Below, one piece after another: positions 16,990 to 25,443 of a stretch of 64,000 nucleotides of DNA. This DNA comes from Bradyrhizobium elkanii USDA 76 (GTDB taxonomy: Bacteria > Pseudomonadota > Alphaproteobacteria > Rhizobiales > Xanthobacteraceae). Within the stretch, counting starts at the first letter, position 1. The number at the start of each line of letters is the position of its first letter. Under the pieces are notes generated by a model that saw only the letters and a list, made by a program, of their open reading frames with translations, was not told the DNA's origin and made no database searches. A program made the position numbers and the translations under genes. The stretch is from NCBI RefSeq assembly GCF_023278185.1, contig NZ_CP066356.1:496001-560000 (forward strand), read 5' to 3'.

Positions 16990-17772
16990 ATGTCCAAGGA
17001 TGGTTTGTGCGCGATCGTGACGGGATCGGCATCGGGACTCGGCGCCGCCACCGCGCAAATCCTCGCCACGCAGGGCGCGCGCCTCATCATCAACTATTCC
17101 AACAGCAAGGTGGAAGCCGAAGCGACCGCGGAAGCCTGCCGCAAGCAAGGCGCCGAGGTGCTGGTGGTGCAGGGCGACGTCTCGCGCGATGAGGACTGCA
17201 GGAAGATCGCGGCCGCCGCGCAGGGCTGGGGCCGCCTCGACGTGCTCGTCAACAATGCGGGCACCACCAAGCACGTCCCGCATCACGATCTCGACGGCCT
17301 GACCGCGGAGGATTTCCAGCGCATCTATGCCGTCAACACCATCGGCCCGTTCCAGATGGTTCGTGCCGCGCGCGCGCTGCTCGAGGCCGGCGCGAAGGCA
17401 TCCAGCCGTCCCTCGGCGGTGGTCAACGTCTCCTCGGTCGCCGGCATTTCCGGCGGTGGTTCGTCGGTCGCCTATGCCGCGAGCAAGGGCGCGCTCAACA
17501 CCATGACGCAGTCGCTGGCGCGCGCGCTGGCGCCGTTGATCCGCGTCAACACGGTGTGTCCGGGCTATATCGATACGCCCTGGTTCACCAAGGGCCGCGG
17601 CGAGGCGGGCGCCAAGCAGGTACGCGATGCCGTGGTCGCGCGGGTGCCGCTGAAGGTCGCCTCCACGGCCGAAGACATCGCCAATCTGGTCTGCTTCCTG
17701 GCAAGCCCGGCGTCGAGCAACATGACCGGCGAGTTCGTCCGCATGGATGCCGGCATGCATCTGATTCAGTGA
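16990..17772 (+). CDS. SDR family NAD(P)-dependent oxidoreductase
   Basis: 260 residues from ATG 16990, chosen because 'aagga' is 8 bases upstream; the ATG two codons earlier is too close. Classical short-chain dehydrogenase: nucleotide-binding 'VTGSASGLGAATA' (about residues 9-21), 'NNAGTTKHV', the catalytic serine in 'VVNVSSVAGISG' and 'YAASKGALNTM' (Y-x3-K). The C-terminal 'GEFVRMDAGMHL' is typical of 3-oxoacyl/hydroxy-ester reductases. The product acts on an alcohol or ketone not identifiable here. It follows the frameshifted lactonase by 89 bases and ends at a strong terminator. Confidence 0.9.
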   Translation: MSKDGLCAIVTGSASGLGAATAQILATQGARLIINYSNSKVEAEATAEACRKQGAEVLVVQGDVSRDEDCRKIAAAAQGWGRLDVLVNNAGTTKHVPHHDLDGLTAEDFQRIYAVNTIGPFQMVRAARALLEAGAKASSRPSAVVNVSSVAGISGGGSSVAYAASKGALNTMTQSLARALAPLIRVNTVCPGYIDTPWFTKGRGEAGAKQVRDAVVARVPLKVASTAEDIANLVCFLASPASSNMTGEFVRMDAGMHLIQ

Positions 17773-17800
17773 CGGAGCGCCGTTGCACAGATGAAAAATG

Positions 17801-17829
17801 CCCGGGCCTGGCCCGGGTATTTTGATTTT
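17801..17829 (+). terminator. Rho-independent terminator after the SDR gene
   Basis: GC-rich stem 'cccgggc ctg gcccggg' followed by 'tattttgatttt', 29 bases after the SDR stop. Confidence 0.85.
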
Positions 17830-17845
17830 GAACCGGTCGTTGCCC

Positions 17846-17950
17846 CGTCATTCCGGAGCGATGCGTTGGCATCGAACCTCAGGTGCGCAATTGCGCACCG
17901 GGGAATCTCGAGATCCCGGATTCGATGCTTCGCATCGCTCCGGGATGACG
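17846..17950. repeat. Intergenic palindromic repeat, family B copy 2
   Basis: Same architecture as 2068-2171: outer arms 'cgtcattccggagcgatgcg' and 'cgcatcgctccgggatgacg', and an inner 'ggtgcgcaattgcgcacc' palindrome next to 'ggggaatctcgagatccc'. Confidence 0.8.
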
Positions 17951-17959
17951 CCTACGGCG

Positions 17960-18238
17960 TCACCTGTTTCCGATATCCGGGATCACGCGCGCCGCGACCA
18001 GCCGGTTCCAGATGAACAGCACCACCAGCGCGCCGACTGTGGCGGTGATGAAGCCGGCGCCTTGCTCGGGACCGTAATGGCCGATCGCCTGGCCGATGAA
18101 GGTCGCGAGGAACGCGCCGGCGATGCCGAGCACGGTGGTGAGAATGAAGCCGCTCGGATTATTCGGCCCCGGCGACAGGAACCGCGCGATGATCCCCGCG
18201 ACAAAGCCGACGATGATGACCCAGATGATGCCGCCCAT
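17960..18238 (-). CDS. GlsB/YeaQ/YmgE family stress-response membrane protein
   Basis: 92 residues with three hydrophobic segments: 'IIWVIIVGFVAGIIARFL', 'FILTTVLGIAGAFLATFIGQ' and 'GFITATVGALVVLFIWN'. The 'GFVAGIIARFLSPGPNNPSG' and 'LGIAGAFLATFIG' patterns define the transglycosylase-associated protein family of inner-membrane stress proteins, whose molecular role is not known. A strong ribosome binding site (gaggagga) precedes the ATG. The next gene upstream (YidB-like) ends 36 bases away, so the two are probably co-transcribed. Confidence 0.92.
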   Translation of the reverse strand: MGGIIWVIIVGFVAGIIARFLSPGPNNPSGFILTTVLGIAGAFLATFIGQAIGHYGPEQGAGFITATVGALVVLFIWNRLVAARVIPDIGNR

Positions 18239-18274
18239 GACTGTCGTCCTCCTCAGATGGAATCAACGTTGCCG

Positions 18275-18880
18275 TCAGAGCCTGCGGTGCAGTTCGTCGC
18301 CGCTCGGCAGCCGTCCGTCCGGAGTCAGATGATTGATCGCGTCGGGCAGGTACTGGCTCAAGCCCTGCAGCAGCTCGTCGCGCGACATGCCGCTCTGCGA
18401 TGCCAGCGAGTTGATCTGGTCGGCGCCTAGCGCGCTGGCGAGATCGCCGGGCGCGATCTGCTTGTTGGGACCATTGCTGACCCAGGAATTGGCCGCATCG
18501 CCCTGACCCTTGTCCTGCAACTGCTTGAGCAGGTCGCTGAGACCGCCGCTGAGCACGGTGCCGGCTGCGCCGCCGGCGAGCAGGCCACCAAGGCCGCCCT
18601 TCAGCAGATCGCCGAGCCCGCCGCCACCGGCGCCGCCGGGCAGGCCTGCGGTGACGTTGCCGGGAGGAAGCGGCGGCGCCTGCGCCGGCTTCGGCTCGGG
18701 GGCGCTCGTCTCCGCCTGGCCGCCGGAGAAATGCTTGACCGCCTTCCATGCGAGAAGCGCGAGGATCGCCATCGTCATCGGCGACATTCCGCCGCCGCTC
18801 GAACTGTCCGATGATGTGCTTGGCCCGCTCGGACCGCGGGGGCCGTTCTGCATGCCGTTGAGTACGTCGAGTAAACCCAT
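18275..18880 (-). CDS. YidB family protein (DUF937)
   Basis: 201 residues from ATG 18880 (MGLLDVLNGMQNG) with 'ggagacg' upstream; the longer frame is not supported. Layout: a short start helix, a Gly/Ser/Pro-rich segment (about 12-33), one hydrophobic helix ('MTMAILALLAWKAVKHF', about 34-50), a Pro/Ala linker, a glycine-rich stretch, then the DUF937/YidB core with 'NSWVSNGPNKQIAPGDLASA' and 'LASQSGMSRDELLQGLSQYL'. The C-terminal domain is a conserved helical unit of unknown function. The pairing with a GlsB-type protein suggests an envelope-stress operon. Confidence 0.9.
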   Translation of the reverse strand: MGLLDVLNGMQNGPRGPSGPSTSSDSSSGGGMSPMTMAILALLAWKAVKHFSGGQAETSAPEPKPAQAPPLPPGNVTAGLPGGAGGGGLGDLLKGGLGGLLAGGAAGTVLSGGLSDLLKQLQDKGQGDAANSWVSNGPNKQIAPGDLASALGADQINSLASQSGMSRDELLQGLSQYLPDAINHLTPDGRLPSGDELHRRL

Positions 18881-19028
18881 GATCGTCTCCTGCCGCAACC
18901 GTGCCCCGAGCGGGAAACATAGCTTCCGCCCATGACGGTTACAAGGCGGGCCACCCGGCCTGCGGTGCGTCGAAATAGGCAGGCAACCCAAGGTCTGCTA
19001 TCGAGCCAATGATGGATGGACGTTCCAG

Positions 19029-20051
19029 ATGAACAAGGACCGGCCGATCGGCATTGCGGGCGCCGGAAGCATCGGCTGCTTCGTCGGCGGCATGCTCGCG
19101 GCCGCGGGGCGCCGTGTCGCGCTGCTGGCGCGGCCACGGCTGATCCAGGAGATCGCAGGCAACGGCTTGCGGATCAGCAGCTTTGACGGCTCCGAGCGGA
19201 CGGTATCCGCGGACCGGCTGATTGTGTCCGACGATCCGTCGATCTTGTCCGACGTTGAAATCGTGCTGGTGACGGTGAAGAGTGCCGACACCGCTGCGAT
19301 GGCCGATGTGATCGCGCGCCACGCGTCTGGCGATGCCGCGGTGATCAGCCTGCAAAACGGCGTCGGCAATGTGCCGCTGCTGCGCGACCGCCTGCCGGGC
19401 CGCAAGGTGCTCGGCGGCATGGTGCCGTTCAACGTGGTCGCGCTCGGCGACGGCCGCTTCCATCGCTCGACCTCCGGCGACATCGTGATCGCGCAGGATG
19501 ACGCGCGCACCGCGGCGCGGTTGTCGGTGCCAGGCCTTGCGATCAAGGCGACCTCCAATATCGCCGGCGTGCAGTGGGGCAAGCTGATCGTCAATCTCAA
19601 CAATGCGCTCAATGCGCTGTCCAATATTCCGCTGCGGCAACAGCTCGCGCAGCGCGGCTGGCGACGACTGCTTGCCGATCAGATGGCCGAGGGTCTGGCC
19701 GCGGTGCGCGCCGAAGGCATTGCGCCGGTGTCGCCGACGCCGCTGCCGTCGAGCTGGATGCCGCCCTTGCTGCGGCTGCCCGATGCGCTGTTCGACATGC
19801 TGCTCGGCCGCACCATGAAGATCGATCCCGAGGCGCGCTCCTCGATGTGGGAGGATCTGCAGCGCGGCCGCCGCACCGAGATCGACTATCTGCAGGGCGT
19901 GATCACCGCGATCGCGGATCGCCGCGGGCTCGCGGTGCCATTGTCGCGCCGCGTCATCGCGCTGATCCGGAACGCGGAGGCGGACGGCAAGGGATCGCCG
20001 GGGCTGACGCCCGAACAGATCCGCGATGGCAGCGACCATGAACGCCGATGA
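19029..20051 (+). CDS. 2-dehydropantoate 2-reductase family protein (ApbA/PanE-like)
   Basis: 340 residues. The N-terminal Rossmann domain with 'IGIAGAGSIGCFVGGMLAAA' (about residues 7-26) binds NADP. 'VLVTVKSADT' and 'ISLQNGVGN' follow the ketopantoate-reductase pattern, and the lysine/asparagine helix 'WGKLIVNLNNALNALSN' begins the C-terminal domain. The length is greater than the roughly 300 residues of true PanE, and a second member lies at 42150-43124, so a substrate other than ketopantoate is likely for at least one. It is read away from the YidB gene; the 148-bp gap between them must hold both promoters. Confidence 0.85.
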   Translation: MNKDRPIGIAGAGSIGCFVGGMLAAAGRRVALLARPRLIQEIAGNGLRISSFDGSERTVSADRLIVSDDPSILSDVEIVLVTVKSADTAAMADVIARHASGDAAVISLQNGVGNVPLLRDRLPGRKVLGGMVPFNVVALGDGRFHRSTSGDIVIAQDDARTAARLSVPGLAIKATSNIAGVQWGKLIVNLNNALNALSNIPLRQQLAQRGWRRLLADQMAEGLAAVRAEGIAPVSPTPLPSSWMPPLLRLPDALFDMLLGRTMKIDPEARSSMWEDLQRGRRTEIDYLQGVITAIADRRGLAVPLSRRVIALIRNAEADGKGSPGLTPEQIRDGSDHERR

Positions 20052-20091
20052 TCGTTCGCCACGTCGATCGAACAACAGAGAAGGTGACATC

Positions 20092-20298
20092 ATGAAACGG
20101 TCCAGCATCATGCTGCTCACGCTTGTTGCGCTCGTGGCCGGCCCGGCCCGTGCGGCGCCGCCGACCGTGACACCGTCGCCGGGCTATGATGCGCGCTTGC
20201 AGGAGCAGCGCGCGGCGGCCGCGGCAGCGAGCCGAGCGGCCGCGCCTGCGCGCAAATCGGTCGCACCCCGACACTACAAGCGCTCCCGCGCGCACTGA
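20092..20298 (+). CDS. Small secreted hypothetical protein
   Basis: 68 residues from ATG 20092. The N-terminus is a good signal peptide ('MKRSSIMLLTLVALVAGPARA', cleavage after about residue 21). The mature part is short, Ala/Arg-rich and basic at the end ('KSVAPRHYKRSRAH'). No family recognised. It lies 40 bases after the reductase gene and 18 bases before the CAP-domain gene in the same direction, so it may be exported together with the latter. Confidence 0.6.
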   Translation: MKRSSIMLLTLVALVAGPARAAPPTVTPSPGYDARLQEQRAAAAAASRAAAPARKSVAPRHYKRSRAH

Positions 20299-20316
20299 TT
20301 ACAGAGACGACCTCAG

Positions 20317-20739
20317 ATGAAGCTGCTGTTCCTCGCGCTCACCTTCGTGTTTGGCTTCACCACGGCCGCAGGCGCCGACGACTATGCCGGCTCGATCAGT
20401 GCCTACCGGCGCGCCAACCGCATGCCCGCGGTGAAGCTCGACGCGAAGCTGAACGCGATGGCGCTGAAGCAGGCGCAGGCGATGTCGGCGACCGGATCGG
20501 TCAGCCACTCCGCAGGCGGCAGCTTCTTCACGCGCATCGCGCCGCTCAAGAAACAGCGCGCCGCCGAAAATATCGGCGCCGGCTTCATCGCCTTCGCCGA
20601 GATGCTGAAGCAGTGGGAGAATTCGCCCGGCCATCGCGAGAACCTGTTGATGCCGGGCGCGAAGCGCGTCGGTGTCGCCTTCGTCGACAATCCGAAGTCG
20701 CCGTACCGGAGGTTCTGGGCGATGGTGATTACCGATTGA
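20317..20739 (+). CDS. CAP (SCP-like) domain secreted protein
   Basis: 140 residues with a signal peptide (about 1-21, 'LFLALTFVFGFTTAAGA'). The CAP domain fills the rest: 'SISAYRRANRMPAVKLDAKL', 'NAMALKQAQAMSATGSVSHS' and the signature-like 'NIGAGFIAFAEMLKQWENSP' and 'GHRENLLMPGAKRVGVAF'. These are extracytoplasmic proteins of the cysteine-rich secretory/allergen V5/PR-1 superfamily; the bacterial role is mostly unknown. The last 11 bases overlap the convergent gene at 20729. Confidence 0.9.
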   Translation: MKLLFLALTFVFGFTTAAGADDYAGSISAYRRANRMPAVKLDAKLNAMALKQAQAMSATGSVSHSAGGSFFTRIAPLKKQRAAENIGAGFIAFAEMLKQWENSPGHRENLLMPGAKRVGVAFVDNPKSPYRRFWAMVITD

Positions 20740-21403
20740 CGTCGGTTCGCTTCGCAACCTTGGTCGGTGGCGGCGGTGTCGGCGTGAACAGCTTCTTCAG
20801 GCCGTCCAATCCCTCGGAAAGCCGCGGCCATTCGCAGGAGAACGTACCCTTCACGCAGTTGCTTGCCCGCGGCCGCGGCTCGGGAAGAGGGACGGCAGCG
20901 CCCCGCGGCTTGACCGGCCTTGCGGCGGGGACGGGGACTTTCGCAGTCTCACTGCGCACCGGCTCATTGTGCAATGATGCCTGCTGGATCTGCGGCGGCG
21001 CCGGCTGTGTTTCCTGACGCTCGAGTTGCTTCGCATTGAATGCCGCGACGATACGCGAGCGGCGCTGCTGCTCGAGATAGCCGGTGTATTCCTGGTCGAT
21101 CTTCTTCTGCTCGTCCGGCGTCGGATTGGGACCCGCGATGTCGAAGCTGCGGTCTTGCATGAAGTCGTAATAGGTGTAGCCGCCGCCGGGCTTGCGGCGG
21201 CCGGCGAACTTGGCGTTGCAATCGGCGAGTTGCGCGGTCTTGTCTTCCCTGGTCTTCGCCTTCTCGGCGAGGTCGGCGCAGTCCTCGAAGTCCTTCGGCC
21301 CGCCGCGCCACCATTGCGCGTGCGCGCTCATCGGCGCCAGCACGCAAGCGACGGCGTAAACGGCAACAGCCAACGTCGATGATCGTGACGGCATCACGGA
21401 CAT
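20729..21403 (-). CDS. Secreted hypothetical protein
   Basis: 224 residues from ATG 21403 (MSVMPSRSS); ATG 21394 is possible, and a TTG 9 bases further up is less likely. Signal peptide 'STLAVAVYAVACVLAPMSAHA', then 'QWWRGGPKDFEDCADLAEKA', a charged helical region with 'YYDFMQDRSFDIAGPNPTPD' and a proline-rich C-terminus ('TPTPPPPTKVAKRT'). Four cysteines in the mature part could pair. I recognise it only as a conserved hypothetical of the Bradyrhizobium type. Its 3' end overlaps the CAP gene end by 11 bp. Confidence 0.7.
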   Translation of the reverse strand: MSVMPSRSSTLAVAVYAVACVLAPMSAHAQWWRGGPKDFEDCADLAEKAKTREDKTAQLADCNAKFAGRRKPGGGYTYYDFMQDRSFDIAGPNPTPDEQKKIDQEYTGYLEQQRRSRIVAAFNAKQLERQETQPAPPQIQQASLHNEPVRSETAKVPVPAARPVKPRGAAVPLPEPRPRASNCVKGTFSCEWPRLSEGLDGLKKLFTPTPPPPTKVAKRTDVNR

Positions 21404-21595
21404 TGAGACCAAACCTGAACGACACAGAGTAAGCAGATTGTCGCCATTTTAGTGACACTTGTCACCCGGGAACCCGACGATTTTCCTGACCTGTGGAATG
21501 TTGCCTCATCTGATGGAACACAGCCTTTCCGATTGGAATAATTGAAGAATTCCCATCGTAGGGGGCGGAGATCAGAACAATTCGCCTTGAATCGT

Positions 21596-22693
21596 TCACT
21601 TCACCCTGTGCAGCAAAGCGACCAGTTCCGCCTGCCGGTGCGTGCCGGTCTTCTGGAAGATCGTCTTGAGCTGATTGCGCGCGGTGGCAAGGGCAACGCC
21701 GGCCTCCTGCGCGGCCGCTTCGACCGAATCGCCGCGCGCAAGCCGCGTGGCGAGGCGCGCCTGTGCCGGCGTCAGCTCGAACGTCGCCGCCAGCAGCGCC
21801 TGATCGAACGCCGCGCTGCCTTCGAGATCGCGGATCAACAGGATCGCGCGCGCGCCCAGGAACGGCGAGCGCGCGGCCGGCGGCACCTGCTGGATCTGGA
21901 TCACGATCGGCCGCTTGTCGATCCTGCGCACCACGATCGGCGACGACGGTAATGGGTGCAGGTCCGAGCTGTGGGCCAGCTGATCAATCAGCCTGGTCAG
22001 ATCGGCATTGGCTTGCCGGTCGAGCAGGGTGAGGCGATTGTTGCGGATCGCAAGGTCGTGGCCGAGGCAGCTCTCCGCCTGGCTGTTCATGCCAATGACG
22101 GTGCCGAAGCGGCCGACGGCAATCGCGGCGACCTGGATCAGATCGAGCGCGCTGGCGATGCCCGAGAGCGCGGAGCGGCCGACGACGGCGGACAGCGTCG
22201 CGGCTTCCGTGAGCGGCGCCGACACCCTTCGCAGCGCCTTGATCTCGTCGGCGTCGAACAAGCCTTCCCTGGGTGAGCGCTGGATCGTCAGCGCCCACAA
22301 TGCCGGGCCGGAGTGGAAGCCGACGGCCGCGAACCATTTCAGTCCGAACTCGCCGAGCGTGGCGTAGAGCGGATCGCGCAGCATCTCGGCTTCGGACTCG
22401 AACAGATCCGCATCGGTGATGACGTCGACGCCGGCGTGCATCAGCGGCACGCCGCGGGCCGCGCGGATGTCGGTGAGATGAAGATTGTGCGGGAAGTAGG
22501 TCTTGGTGAAATACTCGGTGATGGAGTCCGTGCGCGGAATGTCCTCGGTGCGGATATCGCTCTGAAGCATCGCAGCGCCGGTCGCGCCGACGGCGGCGCA
22601 AACCTCGTCCATGAAGGACGGCCAGGTCGAGGGATCGAGAACCACATCGCCAAGGCGCGCGGTCACATCGTCAAGCCTGCGCAGGTCGACCAA
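21596..22693 (-). CDS. LuxR family transcriptional regulator (GerE-type HTH)
   Basis: 365 residues if started at TTG 22693; the start is uncertain (GTG within the first 11 codons is an alternative). The C-terminal 65 residues are a LuxR/GerE helix-turn-helix ('ELTPAQARLATRLARGDSVE', 'AGVALATARNQLKTIFQKTG'). The central part carries a PAS/GAF-like sensor region ('AIAVGRFGTVIGMNSQAESC'). The N-terminal 150 residues include 'YFTKTYFPHNLHLTDIRAAR', seen in stand-alone LuxR regulators of rhizobia. No receiver domain. The target genes are not evident, because both neighbours are on other transcription units. Confidence 0.85.
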   Translation of the reverse strand: MVDLRRLDDVTARLGDVVLDPSTWPSFMDEVCAAVGATGAAMLQSDIRTEDIPRTDSITEYFTKTYFPHNLHLTDIRAARGVPLMHAGVDVITDADLFESEAEMLRDPLYATLGEFGLKWFAAVGFHSGPALWALTIQRSPREGLFDADEIKALRRVSAPLTEAATLSAVVGRSALSGIASALDLIQVAAIAVGRFGTVIGMNSQAESCLGHDLAIRNNRLTLLDRQANADLTRLIDQLAHSSDLHPLPSSPIVVRRIDKRPIVIQIQQVPPAARSPFLGARAILLIRDLEGSAAFDQALLAATFELTPAQARLATRLARGDSVEAAAQEAGVALATARNQLKTIFQKTGTHRQAELVALLHRVK

Positions 22694-22892
22694 AATTCAG
22701 CTCCGCCGATGCAAACAGCGTTGTTTTGTAAGGCGAAACAGGCTGCACCTCGTTGCGCCCGGTACCGGGCATAAGAAAACCGAGGGGCCCGATATGCAAG
22801 TTAAATCAGCGACAGGCTAGGGGCCGGGTCCGCAAGCACTGGCGAAACATGATCGAAAATCGGCGGGTCGGCTCGCCGGTACGATCCGGCCG

Positions 22893-23543
22893 CTACGATA
22901 AGTGACCATCCTCACGGTGGTCGGCTTCGGTCAGCGCCACGCGGCAGAAGCTGGCGGCGATCGCGACGACCTCCTCGACGGCCTGCGGGTATTGCTTCGA
23001 CACCCAGCGCCGCGCGATCGAGATGACGGCGCCGACCATGCCGACCGAGAGCAGCGATGTGGCCGCGCCCCTGTCGCTGCGCTTCGGATCGAGCGCCGGC
23101 GGCACCAGGATGTCGCTGAAGACGCGCAGGGCGTCGAGCTTGACGGCATCAACCGCCGGACTGATGCCGGAAATTTCCAGCAGAAAGACCCGCGCGGGCT
23201 TCGGGTGCTGCTTCAGCCGCGTGAAATAGAGCGTCAGCGCCGCGCGCAGCCTCATCTCGGCATCGTCGCCTGCGGCTGCGGCGGCAGCGGTCATTTCCTC
23301 GTGCAGGTGGCCGACGACATGGCCGTAGGCGGCGATCAGCAAAGCCTCGCTGTTGGCAAAGGACTCGTAGAAATAGCGCTCGGTCAGCTCGGCCGCCTCG
23401 CAGATCGCCTTCACGGTGGCGCCGCGATAGCCGACCTCGCCATAGACCTCGATCGCCGCATCGATCAGCTTAAGCCGCCGCTCGGTGCGGCGTTCCTCGG
23501 CGTCCATACCGCCATAGAGGCGGGCTTTCCGGCTGCTTGCCAT
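22893..23543 (-). CDS. TetR family transcriptional regulator
   Basis: 216 residues from ATG 23543 (MASSRKARLYGG). The N-terminal HTH is at about residues 17-63: 'RRLKLIDAAIEVYGEVGYRG', 'TVKAICEAAELTERYFYESF'. The remainder is the helical ligand-binding domain. The upstream frame to 23591 is unlikely because it would run into the operator. It is divergent from the monooxygenase gene, with an 85-bp shared promoter region containing two inverted repeats, so it almost certainly represses itself and that gene until a ketone or related inducer binds. Confidence 0.9.
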   Translation of the reverse strand: MASSRKARLYGGMDAEERRTERRLKLIDAAIEVYGEVGYRGATVKAICEAAELTERYFYESFANSEALLIAAYGHVVGHLHEEMTAAAAAAGDDAEMRLRAALTLYFTRLKQHPKPARVFLLEISGISPAVDAVKLDALRVFSDILVPPALDPKRSDRGAATSLLSVGMVGAVISIARRWVSKQYPQAVEEVVAIAASFCRVALTEADHREDGHLS

Positions 23544-23564
23544 GAAAGTGTATTGACACGAGGC

Positions 23565-23592
23565 ATTGTCAGATGTCAAGTTATCTGACAAT
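23565..23592. promoter_or_regulatory. Probable TetR operator (inverted repeat) in the divergent promoter region
   Basis: Perfect 10-bp inverted repeat 'attgtcagat' (23565-23574) and 'atctgacaat' (23583-23592) with an 8-bp spacer, between the TetR gene and the monooxygenase gene. The spacing and location fit a TetR-family dimer site. Confidence 0.65.
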
Positions 23593-23598
23593 ATACAT

Positions 23599-23612
23599 TG
23601 TCAATACTGACA
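23599..23612. promoter_or_regulatory. Second small inverted repeat upstream of the monooxygenase
   Basis: 'tgtca atac tgaca', a 5-bp inverted repeat 16 bases before the monooxygenase ATG. It resembles the sites at 50857 and 56252 ('tactgaca'). Confidence 0.4.
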
Positions 23613-23628
23613 CGGGAGGCCTCAGGGC

Positions 23629-25131
23629 ATGTCCGCTCATTTCGACGTGTTGATCGTGGGCGCGGGGTTGTCGGGCATCGGCGCCGGCTACCATCTGCAG
23701 GCCAACTGCCCGGACCGCAGCTACGCCATTCTTGAGGGCCGCGACTGCATCGGCGGCACCTGGGACCTGTTCCGCTATCCCGGCATCCGCTCCGACTCCG
23801 ACATGTACACGCTCGGCTATTCGTTCCGGCCGTGGACCGAGCCGAAGGCAATTGCCGACGGCCCCTCGATCCTGAACTATGTGCGCGAGACCGCGCGCGT
23901 CTACGGCATCGACAAGAACATCCGCTTCAACCACCGCGTCGTGCGCGCCGACTGGTCGTCCGCCGACTCGCAATGGACGGTCGAGGTCGAGCGCGGGCCG
24001 GAGAAGACGATCGAGCGCTTCACCTGCAACTTCCTGTTCATGTGCAGCGGCTACTACAAATACGAGCAAGGCTACACGCCCGACTTCCCCGGCATCGCCG
24101 ATTTCGCAGGCCGCGTCGTTCATCCGCAGAAATGGACCGACGACATCGACTATGCGGATAAGAAGGTGGTGGTGATCGGCAGCGGCGCGACCGCGGTGAC
24201 GCTGGTGCCGGAAATGGCCAAGACCGCCGCCCATGTCACGATGCTGCAGCGTTCGCCGACCTATGTCGTGGCGCGGCCGGACGAGGACAAGGTCGCCAAC
24301 TGGTTGCGCGCGCGGCTGCCCGCGAAACTCGCCTACGGCCTCACCCGCTGGAAGAACGTGCTGTTCGGCATGTATTTCTACCGGCTCTGCAAGCGCGATC
24401 CGGAGCGCGTGAAGAAGCTGATTCTCGGCGGCGTGCGCCACGCGCTCGGCCCCGACTACGACGTCGCCACCCATTTCACGCCGCGCTACAATCCGTGGGA
24501 CCAGCGGCTCTGCCTGGTGCCGAACGGCGATCTCTTCCAATCGCTGCGCAACGGCGGATCGTCCGTCGTCACCGACCAGATCGAGACCTTCACGCCCGGC
24601 GGCATCAAGCTCAAGAGCGGCAATGTGCTCGACGCCGACATCGTGGTGACCGCGACCGGCCTCGATCTGCAGGTGCTCGGCGGGCTCGAGATCAATGTCG
24701 ACGGCGCGCGTATCGATCTGTCGAAGACCATGAACTACAAGGGGCTGATGTATTCGGGCGTGCCGAACCTCGCCGCCGCCTTCGGCTACACCAATGCGTC
24801 ATGGACGCTGAAATGCGACCTGACCTGCGAATATGTCTGCCGCATGCTCAACCACATGAAGGCGAACGGCTACGCGCAAGTCACGCCGCGGCGGAACGAT
24901 CCGACCGTGACCGAACTGCCCTGGGTGGATTTCTCCTCGGGCTATATCCAGCGCGCCGCCGCCAGGTTCCCCAAGCAGGGCTCGCGCCGGCCGTGGCGGC
25001 TCTATCAGAATTATGCATTCGATATCATGACGCTGCGCTTCGGCTCGCTGAAGGATGAAGCCATCGAGTTTCTGCCGGCGCGTCGGGCGCGCGCGGACGC
25101 CGCCTCGAATCCGGCCCGGCAGGTGGCGTAA
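23629..25131 (+). CDS. Flavin-containing (Baeyer-Villiger type) monooxygenase
   Basis: 500 residues with an FAD Rossmann motif at the N-terminus ('VLIVGAGLSGIGAGYHL', residues 7-23), the 'CIGGTWDLFRYPGIRSDSDM' segment typical of EthA-like Baeyer-Villiger enzymes, and the second (NADPH) Rossmann motif 'VVVIGSGATAVTLVPEM' (about 181-197). It inserts oxygen into a ketone to give an ester or lactone, or oxidises a sulfur or nitrogen. The family fingerprint region 'FPGIADFAGRVVHPQKW' is close to the F-x-G-x3-H-x3-W consensus. Ribosome binding site 'gggagg' 9-14 bases upstream. Controlled by the divergent TetR gene. Confidence 0.92.
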   Translation: MSAHFDVLIVGAGLSGIGAGYHLQANCPDRSYAILEGRDCIGGTWDLFRYPGIRSDSDMYTLGYSFRPWTEPKAIADGPSILNYVRETARVYGIDKNIRFNHRVVRADWSSADSQWTVEVERGPEKTIERFTCNFLFMCSGYYKYEQGYTPDFPGIADFAGRVVHPQKWTDDIDYADKKVVVIGSGATAVTLVPEMAKTAAHVTMLQRSPTYVVARPDEDKVANWLRARLPAKLAYGLTRWKNVLFGMYFYRLCKRDPERVKKLILGGVRHALGPDYDVATHFTPRYNPWDQRLCLVPNGDLFQSLRNGGSSVVTDQIETFTPGGIKLKSGNVLDADIVVTATGLDLQVLGGLEINVDGARIDLSKTMNYKGLMYSGVPNLAAAFGYTNASWTLKCDLTCEYVCRMLNHMKANGYAQVTPRRNDPTVTELPWVDFSSGYIQRAAARFPKQGSRRPWRLYQNYAFDIMTLRFGSLKDEAIEFLPARRARADAASNPARQVA

Positions 25132-25443
25132 CGCGCGCCGCACGCAACTTCGCGCACTCCCGATGTGGCGCGGGCTGGCGATCACCGGGCAGCTCTGCTA
25201 TGGGATGGCGACGCCAGCATGCCTTCGCTGCGGGCGGTGCGGTCCCGTAGCTCAGCCGGATAGAGCGACGGTTTCCTAAACCGTAGGTCGGAAGTTCGAG
25301 TCTTCCCGGGATCGCCATTTTTGCTCGCCGCGCGCTGTCGGCGAGGCTTTTCAACACGCATTTCGGCGCCATCTGCCCGGCGTTCGCTCCCCCCAAGTTC
25401 ACCCGAGATCGAGTTCACCCCAAATTAGGGAAAGCCCGGGACA
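25132..25443. other. Intergenic region holding only the tRNA gene
   Basis: Between the monooxygenase and UbiA genes I see nothing beyond the tRNA at 25241-25317. tRNA genes are common insertion sites, but I see no attachment-site repeat or integrase here. Confidence 0.6.
25241..25317 (+). tRNA. tRNA-Arg (anticodon CCT)
   Basis: 77 bases including the encoded CCA. Acceptor arm 'ggtcccg' pairs with 'cgggatc' (one G-T pair), D arm 'gctc...gagc', anticodon stem 'acggt'/'accgt' around loop 'ttcctaa' (anticodon CCT), and T arm 'ggaag ttcgagt cttcc'. All invariant positions fit. Confidence 0.97.

Noticed and set aside
17846..17950. CRISPR-like or riboswitch-like structure
   Set aside because: The palindromes are dispersed single copies (family B), without regular spacing or spacers, and the same element lies between other unrelated genes.
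19029..20051. Calling this gene panE for pantothenate synthesis
   Set aside because: Two paralogues occur in the window, this one is longer than true PanE, and no pantothenate genes are near; only the family name is supported.
25241..25317. tRNA-associated integration site for a genomic island
   Set aside because: No integrase gene and no direct repeat of the tRNA 3' end found by eye downstream.
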